Shown here one piece after another: positions 18,669 to 27,705 of a stretch of DNA of 36,835 bases. Position 1 is the stretch's first letter, and each line of letters opens with the position of its first letter. Location of the stretch: positions 1 to 36,835 of the forward strand of contig JALFKC010000061.1 in NCBI GenBank assembly GCA_022775765.1. The letters are read 5' to 3'. Source of the stretch: Campylobacter sp. GTDB lineage: Bacteria > Campylobacterota > Campylobacteria > Campylobacterales > Campylobacteraceae. Made by a program: the position numbers and the translations under genes. The notes under the pieces are model-generated. The model had not been told where the DNA came from. It saw only the letters and a list, made by a program, of their open reading frames with translations, and did no database searches.

Positions 18669-18698
18669 ATTTCCTTTTAAAAAGGAATATATTATAAT
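18669..18698 (+). promoter_or_regulatory. Palindrome copy 2 overlapping the promoter of the ATPase gene
   Basis: TTCCTTTTAAAAAGGAA at 18671-18687 is a near-perfect palindrome directly followed by TATAAT at 18693-18698. The -10 ends only 6 bp before the ATG at 18705, so the transcript would start at or next to the start codon (leaderless); no ribosome-binding site is found at normal spacing. A protein bound to this palindrome would cover the -35 region. Confidence 0.55.
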
Positions 18699-18704
18699 TC
18701 TTAG

Positions 18705-19781
18705 ATGGAAGAGATTTTAGAGTATTTTTATCAAAACAGACCAATAGCTAAAAATTTTATCGTCAGAAAACAGCAAATTTCATCCCCAAAAACGCTAATA
18801 AAAGGTGCGATCAACTCGGGAAAAACCTATATAATGCTTGATTATTTGGATAAATTTGACGATAAAAGCGTGCTTTATATTGATTTTAGTGATATAAAAG
18901 CTCAAAATTTATCTATAAATTTAGTTAATGATTTTATAAAAAAACATAGTGATATAGAGATTTTAGCCCTTGATAGTGTCTGTGACGCTCTTAGCGTGCA
19001 AAATTTGCCAGATTTAAACTCTATAATTGTGGCAACTCGTAAAAACTCGCTTAATATTCCAAATTTTACAGATCTTAAAATTCACCCGCTTGATTTGGAA
19101 GAATTTATAGCATTCGATAGAAAAAATAGCGATACAAGTGCAGTTGTTGGGGCGTTTTTATTAACTGGCGGTGGGCTTTGGAACTCATTTTTGCAAAGTA
19201 GCAAAATAAGTGAATTTGAACAAATTTTGCTAAAAGCAAATTTAAGCCAAAATGAGCTTTTGGTTTTGAAAAACTGTCAAATTCACCAGCCATTTAGTGC
19301 AAACAAAATTTATCAAACCCTAAAGCAAAACTACAAAATCTCAAAAGATAGCGTTTATGGTGCAGTTGCAAAACTTGAAGATGAAAACTACATAAATTTC
19401 TTGCCTAAATTTGACGAAGAAAATGCGGCTAAAAAGCTCTATTTTTCGCATTTTAGCTTCAAAGATACGCTAGATTTTAAAAAAGAATTTAGCAAAAAAA
19501 TGGCAAATGCTCTTTTTTGTGAGCTTTTGGCTTATGGCGATCAGATTTACTATACAAAAGAGCTTGATTTTTTTATCCCAGGTAAGAATTTAGGCTTTTT
19601 GGTTATCCCTTTTAGTGCAAATGAGTTTGTGTTTTTGCGCTTTAAAAAGCTATTTGAAAGGCTAAAATCTCTTAAAATTTCGCGTCTAAAGGTTATAAGT
19701 ATGGCAAATGAAGGGCGTCTTAGCATTCAAGGGATAACTTGCGAAATTGAGCCACTGTGGCGATTTGCACTTAGTATTTAA
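18705..19781 (+). CDS. P-loop ATPase with winged-helix domain (AAA_14/DUF4143-like)
   Basis: 358 residues. Walker A is GAINSGKT (34-41); a Walker-B-like ILALD ends at Asp90; TRKNS (111-115) sits where a sensor would be. Residues about 180-235 look like a winged helix-turn-helix (SQNELLVLKN, KDSVYGAVAKLEDENYI). The C-terminal part resembles the nuclease-like DUF234/DUF4143 fold (ALFCELLAYGDQIYYTKELDFF), but the usual E-x-K is replaced by VIPF, so nuclease activity looks lost. The family's role in bacteria is not settled. The wHTH and the paired palindromes in front of the gene suggest autoregulation, an inference. rnhB follows after 10 bp, probably co-transcribed. Confidence 0.75.
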   Translation: MEEILEYFYQNRPIAKNFIVRKQQISSPKTLIKGAINSGKTYIMLDYLDKFDDKSVLYIDFSDIKAQNLSINLVNDFIKKHSDIEILALDSVCDALSVQNLPDLNSIIVATRKNSLNIPNFTDLKIHPLDLEEFIAFDRKNSDTSAVVGAFLLTGGGLWNSFLQSSKISEFEQILLKANLSQNELLVLKNCQIHQPFSANKIYQTLKQNYKISKDSVYGAVAKLEDENYINFLPKFDEENAAKKLYFSHFSFKDTLDFKKEFSKKMANALFCELLAYGDQIYYTKELDFFIPGKNLGFLVIPFSANEFVFLRFKKLFERLKSLKISRLKVISMANEGRLSIQGITCEIEPLWRFALSI

Positions 19782-19791
19782 AGGATAAAAT

Positions 19792-20346
19792 TTGCAAAAA
19801 ATTTGTGGAATTGACGAAGCTGGTAGAGGATGTGTGGCTGGGGATTTGTGCGTTGGGGCGTGCGTAATAAACTCAAGCATTTTAGGATTAAACGACAGCA
19901 AAAAGCTCTCTAGCAAAAAAAGAGAGATTTTGTTTGATGAGATAACTCAAAAATGCGAGTTTTTAATTCTTACATATTCGCCTTTACAAATCGATGAAAT
20001 AGGGCTTAGTTGGTGTTTAAAAGACGCACTTTTAAAGATAAAAAACCACTTTTTAGAGTGTGAGTTTATCTACGATGGCAATACAAGCTTTGGGGTTAGT
20101 GGTATCAAAACTCTCATAAAAGCTGACGCTCAAGTGCCTGAGGTTAGTGCAGCAAGCATTTTAGCAAAAGTTACAAGGGATAAAAACTTAGCCAAGCTTG
20201 CCCCACTATATCCGCAGTATGACTTTAACTCCAACAAAGGATATTGCACCAAATCTCACATTGAAGCGATCAAAAAATATGGATTATGTGAAGTCCACCG
20301 CAAAAGCTACAAACTCAAAGCCTTAGAAAAATCACTCTTTGACTAA
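19792..20346 (+). CDS. rnhB: Ribonuclease HII
   Basis: A 184-residue RNase HII that cleaves RNA in RNA-DNA hybrids, including misincorporated ribonucleotides. Catalytic Asp8-Glu9 lie in GIDEAGRG; further acidic residues are in KADAQVPEVSAASILAKVTRD; the C-terminal pattern is GYCTKSHIEAI...HRKSYK. The start is TTG at 19792, with AAGGA at 19781-19785 and no suitable ATG; it yields MQKICGIDEAGRG. It follows the ATPase gene by 10 bp. Confidence 0.93.
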   Translation: MQKICGIDEAGRGCVAGDLCVGACVINSSILGLNDSKKLSSKKREILFDEITQKCEFLILTYSPLQIDEIGLSWCLKDALLKIKNHFLECEFIYDGNTSFGVSGIKTLIKADAQVPEVSAASILAKVTRDKNLAKLAPLYPQYDFNSNKGYCTKSHIEAIKKYGLCEVHRKSYKLKALEKSLFD

Positions 20347-20758
20347 TGAAATTTGAGTTTGTGGCTACTTAAATTTTAGCAAATCGCTTTGAATTTAGGC
20401 TAACAAAAATCATAAAATTATGTAATTGTTACAAATTTACACAGTTAAATAATTATATATCATAACTTTAAAACTATGAATTTCATACAAATTTGTTAAA
20501 TTTATCAAATTTTTGCCATTTTAAACTATTAATATGGTGCAAAATCGCTCTCAAGCTTAAAAGCAGCTCAAATTTTTTTATTAGTTAAAAAATTTTTATT
20601 AAATTTAGGTGAATTTATCTATATAATCTAAGTTAAAGATAAAATTATTTTACTTTTATTGTCTTTTAGAGTTTATAATCCCTAGATATGAGATTTAATG
20701 CTCTTTAAAATAGCATTATTTAATAATATGTGAGATAATTACAATAAAAGGAAAAACT
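20347..20758 (+). promoter_or_regulatory. 412-bp intergenic region with promoter of the ThDP-enzyme operon
   Basis: No gene visible. TATAAT at 20674-20679 after a T-rich stretch is a plausible -10, giving a leader of about 75 nt. The leader contains the 7-bp hairpin TAATGCT (20696-20702) / AGCATTA (20712-20718) with a 9-nt loop. AAAAGGA precedes the ATG at 20759. Upstream of the -10 is AT-rich sequence with no recognised element. Confidence 0.5.
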
Positions 20759-22399
20759 ATGAAAGCAAGCGATTTATTTGTCAAAGCTTTAGAAAATGAA
20801 GGTGTTGAGTATATTTTTGGGATTCCAGGTGAAGAAAATCTTGATCTATTAGAGTCTCTAAGAACTTCAAAGATTAAATTTATAATCACACGCCACGAAC
20901 AAGCTGCAGGCTTTATGGCTGCGACTTACGGTAGGCTCACAGGCAGGGTTGGAGTGTGCCTTTCAACCTTAGGGCCAGGTGCTACAAATCTAGTCACCGC
21001 AGCCGCATACGCCCAACTTTGTGGCTTTCCAATGCTGATGATAACAGGCCAAAAACCGATCAAAAAATCAAAGCAAGGTAGATTTCAAGTAATTGATATT
21101 GTAAGTATGTTAAGACCAATCACCAAATATACAACTCAAATTGTCAATGCCAACAATATCGCCCCAAGCGTTAGAGAGGCGTTTAAGTGTGCTACTATGG
21201 AGCGCCCTGGTGCTGTGCATATAGAACTACCTGAAGATATCGCAAGAGAAGAGGTGGAACATAAGCTTTATCCTGTGATTAATAGCGTCTTTGCAAGAGC
21301 CACAGATAGCGTTATTTACTCAGCCGTTAAGATGATAGAGAGTGCTAAACGCCCGCTTCTTTTGATAGGGGCTGGTGCAAATAGAACGGATGCGAGCAAA
21401 GAGCTTACTCGATTCGTGCAAAAAACTGGAATTCCATTTTTTACTACTCAAATGGGAAAAGGTGTTATCAATGAAGATAGCGAAATTTGCCTAAGAACAG
21501 CTGCTTTATCAAGCGATGATTTTATTCACTGTGCGATTGAAAGGGCTGATTTAATTATAAATGTAGGGTATGACGCGGTTGAAAAGCCAGCGTTTTTGAT
21601 GAATAAAAATGACGCAAAAGTTATTCATATAAATTTCTACCCATCTCATATCAACGAAGTGTATTATCCACAGCTTGATGTTTTGGGCGAGATTAAGACA
21701 AATATTCAAAATATCACTTCAAATATTGAAGTTCAAAGCCACTGGGATTTTGACTACTATAAAAGAGTTGCAAAAGAGATCAAAACAAGACTTCACAAAT
21801 ATTTTGGCGATGATAGATTTCCGATTTTACCGCAAAGAGTGGTTAGAATCATTAGAGACGCTCTAAAGCCAAGCGATATTTTAACCCTTGATAATGGAAT
21901 GTATAAAATCTGGTTTGCAAGAAATTATAGTTGCAGCGAGCCAAATACACTGCTACTTGATAACAATCTAGCTACGATGGGGGCTGGGCTTCCTTCAGCC
22001 ATCGCAGCCAAACTCATAAACCCTGATAAAAAGGTTGTTTCGGTGTGCGGTGATGGTGGATTTATGATGAACTCACAAGAGCTTGAGACCGCAGTTAGAC
22101 TAGGCGTTGATATAGTGGTGATCATACTAAATGATAGTGCGTTTGGAATGATAAAATGGAAACAAGAGGGTATGGGATTTGATAATTTTGCACTTGATTA
22201 TAACAACCCTGATTTTGTAATGTATGCAAAAAGTTACGGTGCAAATGGCTATAGACCAAATTCGTGTGAGGAATTTAAAGAAACTTTAAATGAATGTTTG
22301 GGTAAAAAAGGTGTGCATTTGATCGATCTTAGGGTGGATTATTCGCTCAATCATCACATATTGCACGAAGTTTTAAAAAATAAATCTTGTTTAATTTAA
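20759..22399 (+). CDS. ThDP-dependent enzyme, acetolactate synthase large-subunit family
   Basis: 546 residues with the three-domain ThDP fold. Glu47 in TRHEQAAGFMA is the cofactor-activating glutamate. The ThDP/Mg motif starts GDGG at 431 and ends LND at 457-459. Neighbouring segments (FGIPGEENLD, LSTLGPGATNL, MERPGAVHIELPEDIA) match acetolactate-synthase-like proteins. There is no small regulatory subunit beside it; instead an aldehyde dehydrogenase follows after 10 bp. That pairing recurs in other bacteria as I recall, but substrate is not known to me; a 2-oxoacid decarboxylase or carboligase feeding an aldehyde to the dehydrogenase is plausible. It is unlikely to be the biosynthetic IlvB. 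Confidence 0.8.
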   Translation: MKASDLFVKALENEGVEYIFGIPGEENLDLLESLRTSKIKFIITRHEQAAGFMAATYGRLTGRVGVCLSTLGPGATNLVTAAAYAQLCGFPMLMITGQKPIKKSKQGRFQVIDIVSMLRPITKYTTQIVNANNIAPSVREAFKCATMERPGAVHIELPEDIAREEVEHKLYPVINSVFARATDSVIYSAVKMIESAKRPLLLIGAGANRTDASKELTRFVQKTGIPFFTTQMGKGVINEDSEICLRTAALSSDDFIHCAIERADLIINVGYDAVEKPAFLMNKNDAKVIHINFYPSHINEVYYPQLDVLGEIKTNIQNITSNIEVQSHWDFDYYKRVAKEIKTRLHKYFGDDRFPILPQRVVRIIRDALKPSDILTLDNGMYKIWFARNYSCSEPNTLLLDNNLATMGAGLPSAIAAKLINPDKKVVSVCGDGGFMMNSQELETAVRLGVDIVVIILNDSAFGMIKWKQEGMGFDNFALDYNNPDFVMYAKSYGANGYRPNSCEEFKETLNECLGKKGVHLIDLRVDYSLNHHILHEVLKNKSCLI

Positions 22400-22409
22400 G
22401 GAGAGTATT

Positions 22410-23801
22410 ATGACAAAATTTGAAGTATTTTCGCCATTTGATGGCAAAAAAGTTGGAGAGGTTGATTATAGTTCCAAAGATGAAGCTTTGGCGGTGCTTG
22501 ATAGAGCGTATGAAATTTATAATGATTATTCAAAAAGACTTCCAAAATATCAGATTATTGAAATTTTGGAAAAAGCAATTACTATTATAGAAGAACAAAA
22601 AGAAGATATCATCAATATGGCTGCTAGCGAAGGTGGCAAGCCATATATCGACTCAAAAGTTGAGATTGAAAGGGGAATTGATGGTATCAAAGTCGCTATC
22701 GCTCACATAAGAGAATATGGTGGCAAAGAGATTCCTATGGGTCAAACCAAAAGTTCAGGTTCTAGGATGGCTTATACCACCAAAGAGCCAATTGGCGTGG
22801 TGCTCTCTATTTCAGCATTTAACCACCCATTTAACCTTGCTATTCATCAGGTTGTTTCGCCACTTGCTGCTGGGTGTCCGGTTATAATTAAGCCAGCTAG
22901 TTCAACCCCACTAAGCGCGTTTAAACTTGTAGAGATTTTGCACCAAGCGGGGCTACCTAAAGATTACGCCACAGCCTTGCTTTGCGATATAGATAGCATT
23001 AATGCTCTAGCCCAAAGCAAAAAAATCGCATATCTTAGCTTTATAGGCTCTGCAAAAGTTGGCTGGAATCTCAAAAAAAACCTCTATCCAGGCGTAAGAT
23101 GTGCTCTAGAACACGGCGGCGTTGCACCTGTGATTGTAGATAAAAATGTAAATTTAGACGATATTATCACCCCTTTAGTAAAGGGTGGATTTTACCACGC
23201 AGGACAAGTTTGCGTAAGCGTGCAAAGAATCTACGCTCACAAAGATATCGCCAAAGATTTAGCTAACAAAATCGCTGCAGCTGCTTCAAAATTAAAAGTT
23301 GGCGATCCCCTTGATAAAACTACTGAAGTTGGACCATTAATCACCAAAAAAGAGATAGAAAGAGTAGGAAGCTGGGTTGATGAAGCTAGAGATAATGGGG
23401 CTCAGATTTTAAGCGGTGGCAAAGCTTTGAGTGAGAGTTGCTACGCACCAACTGTGATTTTTAATCCAAAATATAGCGACAAAGTTAGCCTTGAAGAGGT
23501 CTTTGGACCTGTAGTTTGCGTGTATGAGTATGAAAGCATTGACGAGGCGATTGCAAAGGCAAATTCACTCGAAGTTAGCTTCCAATCAGCCGTATTTAGC
23601 AAAGATATCGACTTTTGTTTAGGCGTAGCAAAAAGATTAAATGCAACTGCTGTGATGATAAATGATAATACAGCATTTAGAGTGGATTGGATGCCATTTG
23701 GCGGTGCAAAAAGCTCAGGAATTGGCGTTGGTGGTATAGGATACTCAATCGATGAGATGTCAAATACCAAACTTTTAGTCATCAAATCAAATGCGATTTA
23801 A
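22410..23801 (+). CDS. NAD(P)-dependent aldehyde dehydrogenase
   Basis: 463 residues, ALDH superfamily. Catalytic Cys268 is in GQVCVSV and the general base Glu234 in LEHGG, with the usual 34-residue spacing; SFIGSAKVGW is the nucleotide-binding turn. The motif has His after Glu (EHGG) rather than the common ELGG. Length and motifs resemble lactaldehyde or succinate-semialdehyde dehydrogenases; the true substrate is unknown. GGAGAG precedes the ATG and the gene is 10 bp after the ThDP enzyme, so the two probably form a two-step pathway. Its last 11 bp overlap the start of the methyltransferase relic. Confidence 0.85.
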   Translation: MTKFEVFSPFDGKKVGEVDYSSKDEALAVLDRAYEIYNDYSKRLPKYQIIEILEKAITIIEEQKEDIINMAASEGGKPYIDSKVEIERGIDGIKVAIAHIREYGGKEIPMGQTKSSGSRMAYTTKEPIGVVLSISAFNHPFNLAIHQVVSPLAAGCPVIIKPASSTPLSAFKLVEILHQAGLPKDYATALLCDIDSINALAQSKKIAYLSFIGSAKVGWNLKKNLYPGVRCALEHGGVAPVIVDKNVNLDDIITPLVKGGFYHAGQVCVSVQRIYAHKDIAKDLANKIAAAASKLKVGDPLDKTTEVGPLITKKEIERVGSWVDEARDNGAQILSGGKALSESCYAPTVIFNPKYSDKVSLEEVFGPVVCVYEYESIDEAIAKANSLEVSFQSAVFSKDIDFCLGVAKRLNATAVMINDNTAFRVDWMPFGGAKSSGIGVGGIGYSIDEMSNTKLLVIKSNAI

Positions 23802-24587
23802 TGATTTAGACTTAAATAACTGGAAAAATTTAGGCATAAATATAGATAGTCTGCAAATTTATGCAAGCCGTGATAGAAATGGTAAGCACCAAAATGTCTA
23901 TCACGGCAACTTTATCCCACAAATTCCAAATCAACCTCTATAAGACGCTACACAAAAAAAGATGAGCTAGTTTTAGAGCCCTTTATGGGTAGTGGAACTA
24001 CGCTTTTTGAGTGTGAAAATTTAGATAGAAAATATATTGGAATTGATATAAATGAAGAGATAGTAAAATATGTAAGTTCTAAAATGCAAAAAAGTGATAA
24101 GCAGTTTTTTGAGATTTTGGAATTTGATAGTGCAAATTCTACTCTATTTATGGAAAAAATCTCAAACTCTCTTGCAAATTTAGGCGAAAATAGTGCTAAA
24201 TTTGCACTATTTCATCCGCCATATATGGATATAGTTAAATTTACTGATAAAAATGAGAATTTATTTGGGATTTCTGATTTGAAGGAGTTTTTGGGTGCCT
24301 TTTTAAAAGTGGTGTCAAATACGCTTGAGTTTTTAGAGAAAAATCGCTATTTTGCAGTAGTTATCGGTATTTTATATAAAAATAGCGAAATTTTACCGCT
24401 TGGATTTTATGTTATACACTATATTAAGCTAAAATTTAAGGTGAAATTAAAAGGAGTTATTGTAAAAAATATAGAGGAAAATCGTGGCAAATTAAAAAGT
24501 GGTGAAATTTGGACTTATAGGGCTTTAAGAAGTGATTATTATATCTTTAAACATGAGTATATTTTAGTTTTTAAAAAGGAATTTTGA
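23791..24587 (+). pseudogene. Frameshifted DNA methyltransferase (GSGTT/PPY type)
   Basis: From the ATG at 23791 the frame reads MRFNDLDLNNWKNLG and runs to a TAA at 23941. One lost base near 23939 restores LIRRYTKKDELVLEPFMGSGTT, the AdoMet-binding motif. The catalytic motif is HPPYMD, a variant of the (S/D/N)PPY motif of amino-methyltransferases (N4-cytosine or N6-adenine). The remaining 200 residues are open to 24587. It would modify one strand of an asymmetric site in a system with the nuclease and second methyltransferase that follow. If the shift is a sequencing error the gene would be intact, about 265 residues. Confidence 0.8.
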
Positions 24588-25268
24588 TGGAAAAAAAGAC
24601 TAAAACAAAAACTCTTTTTAGAACTTGCAAAACCCGATGAAAATGGAGTTTCAAGGTGGGTTAACATTGATGAATTTGTTGGAAAATTTTCAGATTTACA
24701 GCTTGTAAATGGTGGTAGTTGGTGCAGAAAAAGTTCTAGTTTAGCTAAAAAATTTATAGTTGAATTTGATAAAACTCAAACAAAAGGGAATACCATAGAT
24801 AGAATTAGACTAAATGGAAAAAATGAAAATATCTCTTTTAATCAGCACATAAGAAGCGATATCAAAAATTTCTATAAAGATAAAAACTGCGTTATGTTAG
24901 GGATTCGCGGAAATTCTAAAAATACAAAGATATAGATAGACCACAAAGATGGTAGAAAAAACGACTGACGAGTAAGCGATAGCAAACTTCAAAAAATAGA
25001 TGATTTTCAGCCACTTTGTAAGGCTGCAAATGACGCAAAAAGACAAATATGCAAAAATTGTAAAACTACAAATAAAAGATGGGACGCTAAAAATATTTTA
25101 GGAAATCCATACTCTTTTTACGATGGCGATGAGAACTATGATGAGAGTTTGGGCTGCAAAGGGTATTATCAATTTGACCCTGTGGAGTATAGAAAAAGTT
25201 GTGTTAGAAAAATCAGCAAAGAAGCTAGTGAGTTTATAATGCAAAAACTTTACGGAGATAAAGTTTGA
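24587..25268 (+). pseudogene. Broken HNH-type restriction endonuclease
   Basis: Begins at ATG 24587 inside the preceding stop (TGATG). A run of seven A at 24591-24597 has one base too many; shifting gives LFLELAKPDENGVSRWVN and the rest of the protein. In-frame TAG at 24933 and TGA at 24966 interrupt the core, which reads IDHKDGRKND then RVSD and LCKAANDAKRQICKNCK, an HNH-like metal-binding nuclease region with paired cysteines. The C-terminus ends KLYGDKV at 25268. The protein would be about 225 residues. It resembles, from memory, HNH nucleases of type IIS systems with two methyltransferases (HpyAV-like), but specificity cannot be claimed. Confidence 0.8.
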
Positions 25269-26259
25269 ACTACATTGGCTCAAAACTCACCCTAACTCCT
25301 TGGATAAAAGATGAAATTTATAGAGTTTGTGGGAGAGATTTAAAAGATAGGGTATTTTGTGATATTTTTGCTGGAACTGGAACGATTGCTAGGGCTTTTA
25401 AAAGCGAAGTAAAAAAAGTTATAGCTAATGATTTTGAATACTACGCTTACGCTTTAATCAAAACTATATCGGCAATCACAAAGAGCTAATTAGAGCTGAT
25501 GAGCTGATAGAAATTTTAAATAATTTAGAGCCAAAAAAGGGCTTTATCTTTAAACATTACGCATTTGGTGGAGAGTTTAAAAGGCTCTATTTTAGCGATG
25601 AAAATGCTATGAAAATAGACGCCATTCGCCAAAAAATAGCCGAATGGAAAAATAGCAAAAAAATAAGCAAAGATGAGTTTTATTTTTTGCTTGCAACTCT
25701 TTTAGAGAGTGCTGATAGAGTTGCAAATACAGCTTCAGTTTACGGAGCATTTTTAAAAAATCTCAAAAACTCAGCCAAAAAGCCACTTATTTTAACAAGG
25801 GCAAATTTTACACTCAATAGCAACTCGCACGAAGTCTATAATGATGACGCAAACGAACTAATAAAGCATATAAATGGCGATATCTTATATCTTGACCCAC
25901 CATATAACGCTAGGCAATACGGAGCAAATTACCATCTTTTAAATACAATCGCACTATATGATGAGTTTATCCTCAAAGGAAAAACCGGTCTAAGAGAGTA
26001 TAAAAAGTCTCTTTACTGCTCTAAAAATAGCGTTTTATCTGAGTTTGAAGCACTCATTAAAAATGCAAATTTTAGATATATTTTTCTAAGTTACAACAAC
26101 GAAGGGCTAATGAGTTTAGATAAGATAAAGAGTGTTTTATCAAAATTTGGCAAATACAGCCTAAAAACAAAAGAATATAGTCGCTTTAAAGCCGACAGCA
26201 AGAGATTTAATAAAGCGGATAAAACTTACGAATACCTTCATATTCTAATTAAAAGCTAA
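25265..26259 (+). pseudogene. Frameshifted D12-class adenine DNA methyltransferase
   Basis: TTG start at 25265, overlapping the nuclease stop by 4 bp, with GGAG upstream. The N-terminal part has NYIGSKLTLTPWI and the AdoMet motif FAGTGT. A one-base deletion at an AAAA run (25460-25463) shifts the frame; the other frame continues NYIGNHKELIRADEL and runs to 26259 with the catalytic LDPPYNARQYGANYH. The full product would be about 331 residues, N6-adenine class. With two different methyltransferases and one nuclease, the module fits a type IIS-like system recognising an asymmetric site. Confidence 0.82.
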
Positions 26260-26270
26260 AATATTCTTAA

Positions 26271-26302
26271 GTTTCCAAAAAGTTTCTAACTCTTTTTATA
26301 AT
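26271..26302 (+). promoter_or_regulatory. Pho box and -10 of glpQ
   Basis: GTTTCCAAAAAGTTTC at 26271-26286: two GTTTC half-sites with 11-bp period, a perfect match to GTTTCNAAAANGTTTC, the PhosR-binding box of C. jejuni as I remember it from the literature. TATAAT follows at 26297-26302, 10 bp downstream, so a bound activator would replace the -35. Start near 26309, then AAAAAGGA before the ATG at 26328. Confidence 0.8.
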
Positions 26303-26327
26303 ATCAAAAATTACAAAAAGGATAGTA

Positions 26328-27563
26328 ATGAAAAGATTAGCAATGCTTAGCCTAATAGCCTTTAGCTTGAGTGCTGAGAGTTTTGATATTAAAAAGATTG
26401 AAGTTGGCATTCGCCCATACCACCTAGTAAATTCTATGAAAGATAGCCCACTTAAGGATGAACTAAAAGCTTGTCTTGATAAAGAGATGAAAAGAAGCAG
26501 TTTTTCTATCTCTCACAGAGGTGCCCCACTTCAGTTTCCAGAACACACCAAAGAGGGCTACTTAGCAGCCGCTAAGATGGGGGCTGGCATACTAGAGTGC
26601 GACGCTACATTTACCAAAGACAAAAAGCTAGTTTGTCGCCACTCTCAGTGCGATCTTCACACCACCACAAATATCCTAAAAACTCCACTAGCTAGTAAAT
26701 GCACTCAGAATTTCACCCTAGCTAAATTTGACGAAAGCGGAAATTTAATAGAAAAAGCCACCGCAAAGTGCTGCACTAGCGATATAACCTTAGCTGAGTT
26801 TAAGACCTTAAAAGGCAAGATGGACGCAAGTAATCCTAGAGCTAGAAATTTAGACGAGTATATGGACGCTACGCCTAGTTGGAGAACAGATCTTTATGCC
26901 GAGAGTGCCACGCTTCTAAGTCACAAAGAGAGCATTGAGCTTTTTAAATCTTTAGGGGCTAAGATGGCACCTGAGCTTAAATTACCACAGGTTAAAATGC
27001 CTTTTGATGGGGATTACACACAAGAGATTTACGCACAGCAACTTTTGGATGAATACAAAGACGCTGGAGTTGATCCTAGTGATGTCTATCCACAATCTTT
27101 TAATATAAACGACGCCATTTATTGGGTCACAAAAGGTGGTGAATATGGCAAAAAAGCGGTATATTTAACCGAGCTAAGCGACAACGAGACCCTAGATGAT
27201 ATAGTAAAATACGAAAATCAAATCCAGATCCTTAAAGAAAACGGTGTGAAATTTGTTGCCCCTGCTCTATTTATGGTGGCAAATTTAGATGAAAATAACA
27301 GTCTCACACTTTCAAACTACGCTAAAAAGCTAAAAGAAAATGGTTTTAATATAATATCTTGGAGCCTAGAGAGATCAGCTCCACTTAGAAATGGCGGTGG
27401 CTGGTATTACATGGGGCTTGATGAGTGGATTTATGGCGATGGCAATATTTTAGAGTTTGTGGATTTTTTGGCTAGCGAAGTTGGCATTATTGGGCTATTT
27501 TCAGATTGGCCAGCGACTGCGACATTTTATGCAAACTGCAAAGATACAGCCAAAGAGAGATAA
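26328..27563 (+). CDS. glpQ: Periplasmic glycerophosphodiester phosphodiesterase
   Basis: 411 residues with a signal peptide (MKRLAMLSLIAFSLSAES). It hydrolyses glycerophosphodiesters to glycerol-3-phosphate and an alcohol. Active-site residues of the GDPD TIM barrel are visible: His63-Arg64 (SHRG), Glu90 and Asp92 (LECDATF) and His105 (CRHSQCDLH). Additional cysteines (residues 103, 108 and the CC near 150) suggest disulfides or metal binding. It has its own Pho-box promoter and a terminator behind it. Under phosphate limitation it would provide glycerol phosphate or, with PhoA downstream, free phosphate. Confidence 0.9.
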   Translation: MKRLAMLSLIAFSLSAESFDIKKIEVGIRPYHLVNSMKDSPLKDELKACLDKEMKRSSFSISHRGAPLQFPEHTKEGYLAAAKMGAGILECDATFTKDKKLVCRHSQCDLHTTTNILKTPLASKCTQNFTLAKFDESGNLIEKATAKCCTSDITLAEFKTLKGKMDASNPRARNLDEYMDATPSWRTDLYAESATLLSHKESIELFKSLGAKMAPELKLPQVKMPFDGDYTQEIYAQQLLDEYKDAGVDPSDVYPQSFNINDAIYWVTKGGEYGKKAVYLTELSDNETLDDIVKYENQIQILKENGVKFVAPALFMVANLDENNSLTLSNYAKKLKENGFNIISWSLERSAPLRNGGGWYYMGLDEWIYGDGNILEFVDFLASEVGIIGLFSDWPATATFYANCKDTAKER

Positions 27564-27577
27564 AATAAAATGATTAA

Positions 27578-27608
27578 AATTTGAGCCTACAAAATTTTGG
27601 CTCAAATT
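27578..27608 (+). terminator. Terminator after glpQ
   Basis: AATTTGAGCC (27578-27587), 11-nt loop, GGCTCAAATT (27599-27608), followed by a T-rich stretch (GATTTTTAATTT). It separates glpQ from phoA, which has its own promoter. Confidence 0.75.
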
Positions 27609-27643
27609 CCACTAGATTTTTAATTTATAAATTTATATATTTT

Positions 27644-27673
27644 GTAGCCTAAAAGTTTCCAAAGTATTATAAA
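27644..27673 (+). promoter_or_regulatory. Degenerate Pho box and -10 of phoA operon
   Basis: GTAGC (27644-27648) and GTTTC (27655-27659) are spaced 11 bp, with TAAA instead of AAAA between; three mismatches to the box seen before glpQ. A -10 candidate lies at 27665-27673 (TATTATAAA). GGAG lies before the ATG at 27706. Weaker than the glpQ site but in the same arrangement. Confidence 0.5.
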
Positions 27674-27705
27674 CTACAGCATTAATTTCAATAAAGGAGT
27701 AGTTA

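Noticed and set aside
20759-22399. Biosynthetic acetolactate synthase IlvB
   Set aside because: No ilvN small subunit or ilvC nearby, and the partner is an aldehyde dehydrogenase; the general family assignment is kept instead.
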